Assembly: GCA_029936705.1 (NCBI GenBank)
Contig: JAPYSD010000124.1
Span: 1 to 8,455, forward strand
Reading direction: 5' to 3'
Length of the DNA: 8,455 nt
DNA from: Croceicoccus sp.
GTDB lineage: Bacteria; Pseudomonadota; Alphaproteobacteria; Sphingomonadales; Sphingomonadaceae
Below, one piece after another: positions 5,637 to 8,455 of this stretch. Under the pieces are notes generated by a model that saw only the letters and a list, made by a program, of their open reading frames with translations, was not told where the DNA came from and did not search any database. Each line of letters begins with the position of its first letter. Position 1 is the stretch's first letter. The translations under genes and the position numbers were made by a program.

Positions 5637-6339
5637 GTTTTCCAGCGCTGTTCCCGTGGTGATCCTGCCAGGCCTGATGTGCGATTCGCGCATGTTCGGC
5701 GCGCAGATCGATGCAGGCGCGCAGGTGGTGGACGGCTTCTACGGCGGGGCAAGCTCAATGGGCGACATGGCCGATTATGCTCTTGCCCGCCTGCCGCAGC
5801 GCGCGGTGCTGGTCGGCCACTCGATGGGCGCGCGCGTCGCGCTGGAAGTCGTGCGGGCCGCGCCGGAACGCGTCGCGGGCATCGTGCTGGCCGACACCGG
5901 CGTTCACCCCGTCGGCGAGGGAGAGCACGCGAAGCGCCACGCCCTGCGCGACCTGGGCCGCGAACAGGGCATGGCAGCGCTGGTCGACCGGTGGCTGCCC
6001 CCCATGCTGGGCGATGCGGCACGCGGCGACGATGCGCTTTATGAAACCCTGCGCACGATGTGCATCGACGCGGGGATCGAGACATACGAGGCGCAGATAG
6101 AGGCCTTGCTGACACGTCCGGAACTGGACGACGTCCTTGCCGCCATCGCCTGTCCCGCGCTTTCGGTTACCGGGGCGCAGGACGCCTGGTCCCCGCCCGC
6201 CCAGCACGACGCGATCGCCGCGGCCATATCCGGCTGCATGCGGCGTGACGTGCCGGAAGCGGGACACATGCTTCCCGCGGAAAAGCCGCAGGAATTCAAC
6301 GCCGTGCTACAGGAGTGGCTGGCCGCGACGATCGACTGA
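5626..6339 (+). CDS. Alpha/beta hydrolase, candidate methylesterase next to ligM
   Basis: The 237-residue protein has the full alpha/beta hydrolase layout with no signal peptide, so it is cytoplasmic. VVILPGLMCDSRMF (11-24) is the oxyanion-hole segment, GHSMG puts the nucleophile at Ser66, GAQDAW the acid at Asp186, and EAGHMLP the base at His214. A helical cap lies about 95-165. The ATG at 5626 is the only reasonable start, because the fold begins 10 residues later. It has no Shine-Dalgarno and lies inside the palindrome, so the mRNA may be leaderless or the gene poorly translated. The stop is 36 bases before ligM, suggesting co-transcription. From memory, sphingomonads carry a methylesterase (DesD, with the isomerase DesC) that removes the methyl ester from the ring-cleavage product of 3-O-methylgallate; this gene could be such an enzyme. 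That assignment is inference. The esterase-like fold is certain, the substrate is not. Confidence 0.5.
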   Translation: MDTKFSSAVPVVILPGLMCDSRMFGAQIDAGAQVVDGFYGGASSMGDMADYALARLPQRAVLVGHSMGARVALEVVRAAPERVAGIVLADTGVHPVGEGEHAKRHALRDLGREQGMAALVDRWLPPMLGDAARGDDALYETLRTMCIDAGIETYEAQIEALLTRPELDDVLAAIACPALSVTGAQDAWSPPAQHDAIAAAISGCMRRDVPEAGHMLPAEKPQEFNAVLQEWLAATID

Positions 6340-6362
6340 ACCGACTCTGTTCCGATATCCCT

Positions 6363-6370
6363 AGGAGAGG
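6363..6370 (+). promoter_or_regulatory. Strong ribosome binding site of ligM
   Basis: AGGAGAGG at 6363-6370 precedes the ATG at 6376 with good spacing. It is the best Shine-Dalgarno on the plus strand and contrasts with the absence of one before the hydrolase gene, suggesting that LigM is made in larger amount. Confidence 0.5.
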
Positions 6371-6375
6371 TACGA

Positions 6376-7773
6376 ATGACTGACCAATCGCTTGAACAAA
6401 AGCTGGCGGACGCCGGCGATACCGTGGAATTCCTGCGCAACCAGCAGGTTGGCCCGAACGTCTATCCCGGCGTCCCGGCCGAATTCTCGAACTGGCGCGA
6501 CGAACAGCGCGCCTGGGCCGAGACCGCGGTGCTTTTCAACCAGTCGTACCACATGGTCGACCTGCTGGTGACCGGCCCCGACGCGTTCGAGATGCTGTCC
6601 TATCTCGCTCCCAACAGCTTCAAGAACTTCAAGCCCAACCAGGCCAAGCAGTTTGCCCCCGTCACGCCCGAAGGCTATGTCATCGGCGACGTGATCCTGT
6701 TCTACCTGGAAGAGAACAAGTTCGAGCTGGTCGGCCGCGCGCCCTCGATCGAATGGGTCGAATTCCATGCCGCCACCGGCAAGTGGGACGTCGAGGTCGA
6801 GCGTGACGAGCGCACCGCCGCCCGCCCCGAGGCCGAGAAGGGCTATCGCCGCAACTACCGCTTCCAGCTTCAGGGCCCCAACGCCATGAAGATCCTGGAA
6901 AAGGCGATGGGCCAGACCCCGCCCGACCTTAAGTTCTTCCGCATGGCGCCGATCATGATCAATGGCGCCGAGGTGCGCGCACTGCGCCACGGCATGGCCG
7001 GCCAGCCGGGTTACGAGCTGTTCGGCCCGTGGAAGGATTACGACAAGGTCCACTCCGCGCTGGTGGAGGCAGGCAAGGACGACGGGCTGACTCTGGTCGG
7101 CGGCCGCACCTATTCGTCGAACACGCTGGAATCGGGCTGGATCCCCTCGCCCCTGCCGGCGGTCTATACCGGCGAAGGCACCCGCGAATTCCGCGAATGG
7201 CTCAAGGGCAAGTCCTATCCCGGCATGTGCTCGCTGGGCGGATCGTTCGTGACCGACAATATCGAGGATTACTACCTCACCCCGTGGGACCTGGGCTATG
7301 GCATCATGGTCAAGTTCGACCACGACTTCGTCGGCCGCGAAGCGCTCGAAAAGAAGGACAAGGAGCCCAAGCGCAAGAAGGTCACGCTCGCGCTCGACAA
7401 CGCGGACATCGTCCGGGTGATGAGCTCGATGCTGCAGACCGGCGACAAGGCCAAGTTCCTGGAATTCCCCAGCGCGGTCTATGCGATGCACCCGTATGAC
7501 GCGGTGCTCAAGGACGGCAAGACCGTCGGCATCTCGACCTGGATCGGCTATACCGTGAACGCGGGCCGCTTCCTGGCGCTGGCCATCGTCGACGAAAGCG
7601 TCGCCGAGCCGGGCACCGAGGTATCGCTGCTGTGGGGCGAACCTGACGGCGGCACCAGCAAGCCCACCGTGGAACCGCACGTCCAGACCGAGATCAAGGC
7701 GGTCGTCGCGCCGGTTCCCTATTCGGAAGTCGCCCGCGACAGCTATGCCGAGGGCTGGCGCTCAAACAGCTGA
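6376..7773 (+). CDS. ligM: THF-dependent vanillate / 3-O-methylgallate O-demethylase
   Basis: LigM transfers the methoxy methyl of vanillate or 3-O-methylgallate to THF, giving protocatechuate or gallate plus 5-methyl-THF. The 465 residues fit LigM (471 in SYK-6) and not the longer DesA syringate enzyme (about 560). The GcvT-like fold is visible: FNQSYHMVDLLVTGPDAFEML near the start, FQLQGPNAMKILE (163-175), LRHGMAGQPGYELFGPW (203-219), and the C-terminal barrel with FVGREAL (318-324) and a GISTWIGYTVN segment (385-395). Residues equivalent to the active-site set reported for LigM appear with a one-residue offset: Tyr30, His59, Arg121 and Tyr246. A strong Shine-Dalgarno and a downstream terminator frame the gene. 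It is second in a hydrolase-ligM operon, back to back with the metF-purU-folD operon that would regenerate THF. Vanillate versus 3-O-methylgallate preference cannot be read from sequence. Confidence 0.5.
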   Translation: MTDQSLEQKLADAGDTVEFLRNQQVGPNVYPGVPAEFSNWRDEQRAWAETAVLFNQSYHMVDLLVTGPDAFEMLSYLAPNSFKNFKPNQAKQFAPVTPEGYVIGDVILFYLEENKFELVGRAPSIEWVEFHAATGKWDVEVERDERTAARPEAEKGYRRNYRFQLQGPNAMKILEKAMGQTPPDLKFFRMAPIMINGAEVRALRHGMAGQPGYELFGPWKDYDKVHSALVEAGKDDGLTLVGGRTYSSNTLESGWIPSPLPAVYTGEGTREFREWLKGKSYPGMCSLGGSFVTDNIEDYYLTPWDLGYGIMVKFDHDFVGREALEKKDKEPKRKKVTLALDNADIVRVMSSMLQTGDKAKFLEFPSAVYAMHPYDAVLKDGKTVGISTWIGYTVNAGRFLALAIVDESVAEPGTEVSLLWGEPDGGTSKPTVEPHVQTEIKAVVAPVPYSEVARDSYAEGWRSNS

Positions 7774-7790
7774 TGCGCTGAAACGAACGG

Positions 7791-7825
7791 GGGGACGCGC
7801 GGCACATCGCCGCGCGTCCCCTTTT
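7791..7825 (+). terminator. Rho-independent terminator of the hydrolase-ligM operon
   Basis: A perfect 13-bp stem, GGGGACGCGCGGC (7791-7803) with GCCGCGCGTCCCC (7809-7821), closes a 5-base loop ACATC and is followed by TTTT. It starts 18 bases after the ligM stop. Read from the other strand, the run after the stem is CCGTTCGTTT, a poor T-tract, so it is mainly a rightward terminator that also shields the convergent pobA; termination of pobA is possible but weaker. Confidence 0.5.
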
Positions 7826-7849
7826 CGATTCCATGGGCAGGCGCGGTCG

Positions 7850-8455
7850 TCAGACCGGCAGGCCGACGTAGTTTTCCGCGATCGACGTCTGCGCCGCGCG
7901 GCTGGACGCGATATAATCCAGTTCCGCCACCTGCATCGCGCGTTCGAAATCCCCATCCTCGGGGAAGCGGTGCATCAGCCGGGTCAGCGACCAGCTGAAG
8001 CGTTCGGACTTCCACACTCGCGCCAGCGCCTTGTCCGAATAGGCCGCGATGGCGTCGGAATCGTGTCTGTTGAAGAAACCGGTCAGCGCTTCCGCCGCGT
8101 AATACACGTCGCTTGCCGCCAGGTTCAGCCCCTTGGCGCCCGTCGGCGGCACGATATGCGCGCTGTCGCCGCACAGCAGCAGCGATCCGTGGCGCATCGG
8201 CGCGAAGACATAGGACCGCAGCGGCGCGATGCTCTTCTCGATGCTGGGCCCGCGCGTGATATGGGCGGCCGCCTCGGGGCCGAGGCGGATGGCCAGCTCG
8301 TCCCAGATGCGATCGTCCGACCAGTCCTCGATCTTCTCGGTCAGCGGCACGTCGATGTAATAGCGGCTGCGCGTGGAGGACCGCATCGACGCCAGCGCAA
8401 AGCCGCGCTCATGGTTCGCGTAGATCAGCTCGTGGTTGCAGGGCGGCACGTCGGC
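7850..8455 (-). CDS. pobA: 4-hydroxybenzoate 3-monooxygenase, C-terminal half
   Basis: The last 201 residues are present; the 5' half lies beyond the window end. PobA is an FAD- and NAD(P)H-dependent cytoplasmic hydroxylase that turns 4-hydroxybenzoate into protocatechuate. The fragment follows Pseudomonas PobA closely: PPCNHELIYANHERGFAL, SRYYIDVPLTEKIEDWSDD, GPSIEKSIAPLRSYVF, then the FAD-contacting GDSAHIVPPTGAKGLNLAASD, WKSERFSWSLTRLMHRFP and the C-terminal IAENYVGLP. The Tyr in that last motif corresponds to Tyr385, part of the proton network at the substrate phenol. The product ends two residues after GLP, slightly shorter than the Pseudomonas enzyme. It converges on ligM with a terminator between. 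Its product enters the same protocatechuate pool as vanillate demethylation, fitting LigI at the other edge. The FAD-binding N-terminus and pyridine-nucleotide loop are not visible. Confidence 0.5.
   Translation of the reverse strand, partial: ADVPPCNHELIYANHERGFALASMRSSTRSRYYIDVPLTEKIEDWSDDRIWDELAIRLGPEAAAHITRGPSIEKSIAPLRSYVFAPMRHGSLLLCGDSAHIVPPTGAKGLNLAASDVYYAAEALTGFFNRHDSDAIAAYSDKALARVWKSERFSWSLTRLMHRFPEDGDFERAMQVAELDYIASSRAAQTSIAENYVGLPV

Noticed and set aside
6352..6375. Possible second operator half-site (TACGAA) in front of ligM.
   Set aside because: Only one arm resembles the palindrome at 5606-5636; the matching TTCGTA arm is absent, and the stretch overlaps the Shine-Dalgarno.
6361..7680. 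A 439-codon open frame on the minus strand opposite ligM.
   Set aside because: It is a mirror of LigM codon usage, has no family motifs and would start inside the C-terminal part of ligM.
7774..7849. Hairpin after ligM as a fully bidirectional terminator for pobA too.
   Set aside because: The run following the stem on the minus strand is CCGTTCGTTT, which is a weak T-tract; it is only annotated as a rightward terminator.

Overview
This GC-rich window looks like a chromosomal segment of an alphaproteobacterium, most likely a sphingomonad (Sphingobium, Novosphingobium, Erythrobacteraceae or a relative). The reason is its set of genes: a LigM-type tetrahydrofolate (THF)-dependent aromatic O-demethylase, the tail of a LigI-type 2-pyrone-4,6-dicarboxylate lactonase, a lignin-cluster type MetF, and a PobA 4-hydroxybenzoate 3-hydroxylase. 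These are hallmarks of sphingomonad degradation of lignin-derived aromatics through protocatechuate 4,5-cleavage. Genus assignment is inference, since no rRNA gene or other phylogenetic marker is present.

Layout. At the left edge is the 3' end of a plus-strand ligI-like gene (2-184). It converges on a tightly packed minus-strand operon of seven genes running from 5513 down to 207: metF, purU, folD, a folB-like gene, a short zinc-type MetE-like methyltransferase, an NTF2/SnoaL-like protein and an IclR-family regulator. Junctions are 24, 3, -8, -4, -4 and 4 bases, so the genes are almost certainly co-transcribed and partly translationally coupled. A 112-base divergent control region (5514-5625) follows. 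It ends in a nested perfect inverted repeat (5606-5636) that covers the start codon of the next gene. Rightward come an alpha/beta hydrolase (5626-6339) and ligM (6376-7773), closed by a strong intrinsic terminator (7791-7825). At the right edge is the 3' half of pobA on the minus strand (7850 to the window end).

How the genes fit together. LigM moves the methyl group of vanillate or 3-O-methylgallate to THF, giving 5-methyl-THF and protocatechuate or gallate. MetF would oxidise 5-methyl-THF to 5,10-methylene-THF, FolD would take it to 10-formyl-THF, and PurU would hydrolyse that to formate and free THF. The operon is therefore a complete methyl-to-formate THF-recycling line next to the demethylase that needs it. 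In Sphingobium SYK-6 the known arrangement is ligM-metF-ligH, where LigH is an ATP-forming formyl-THF ligase; no ligH is in this window, and PurU appears to take that place. The MetE-like protein has all four predicted zinc ligands and could drain methyl groups into methionine or another thiol. FolB could help supply the folate pool. PobA makes protocatechuate from 4-hydroxybenzoate and LigI acts downstream of protocatechuate, so the whole window fits funnelling into the 4,5-cleavage pathway.

The most interesting points are the PurU-based THF recycling module, the operator-like palindrome over a start codon, the unassigned MetE-like and NTF2-like pair, and the alpha/beta hydrolase beside ligM, which may be a methylesterase of the 3-O-methylgallate branch. 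No RNA genes, insertion sequences, CRISPR arrays or origins were seen.
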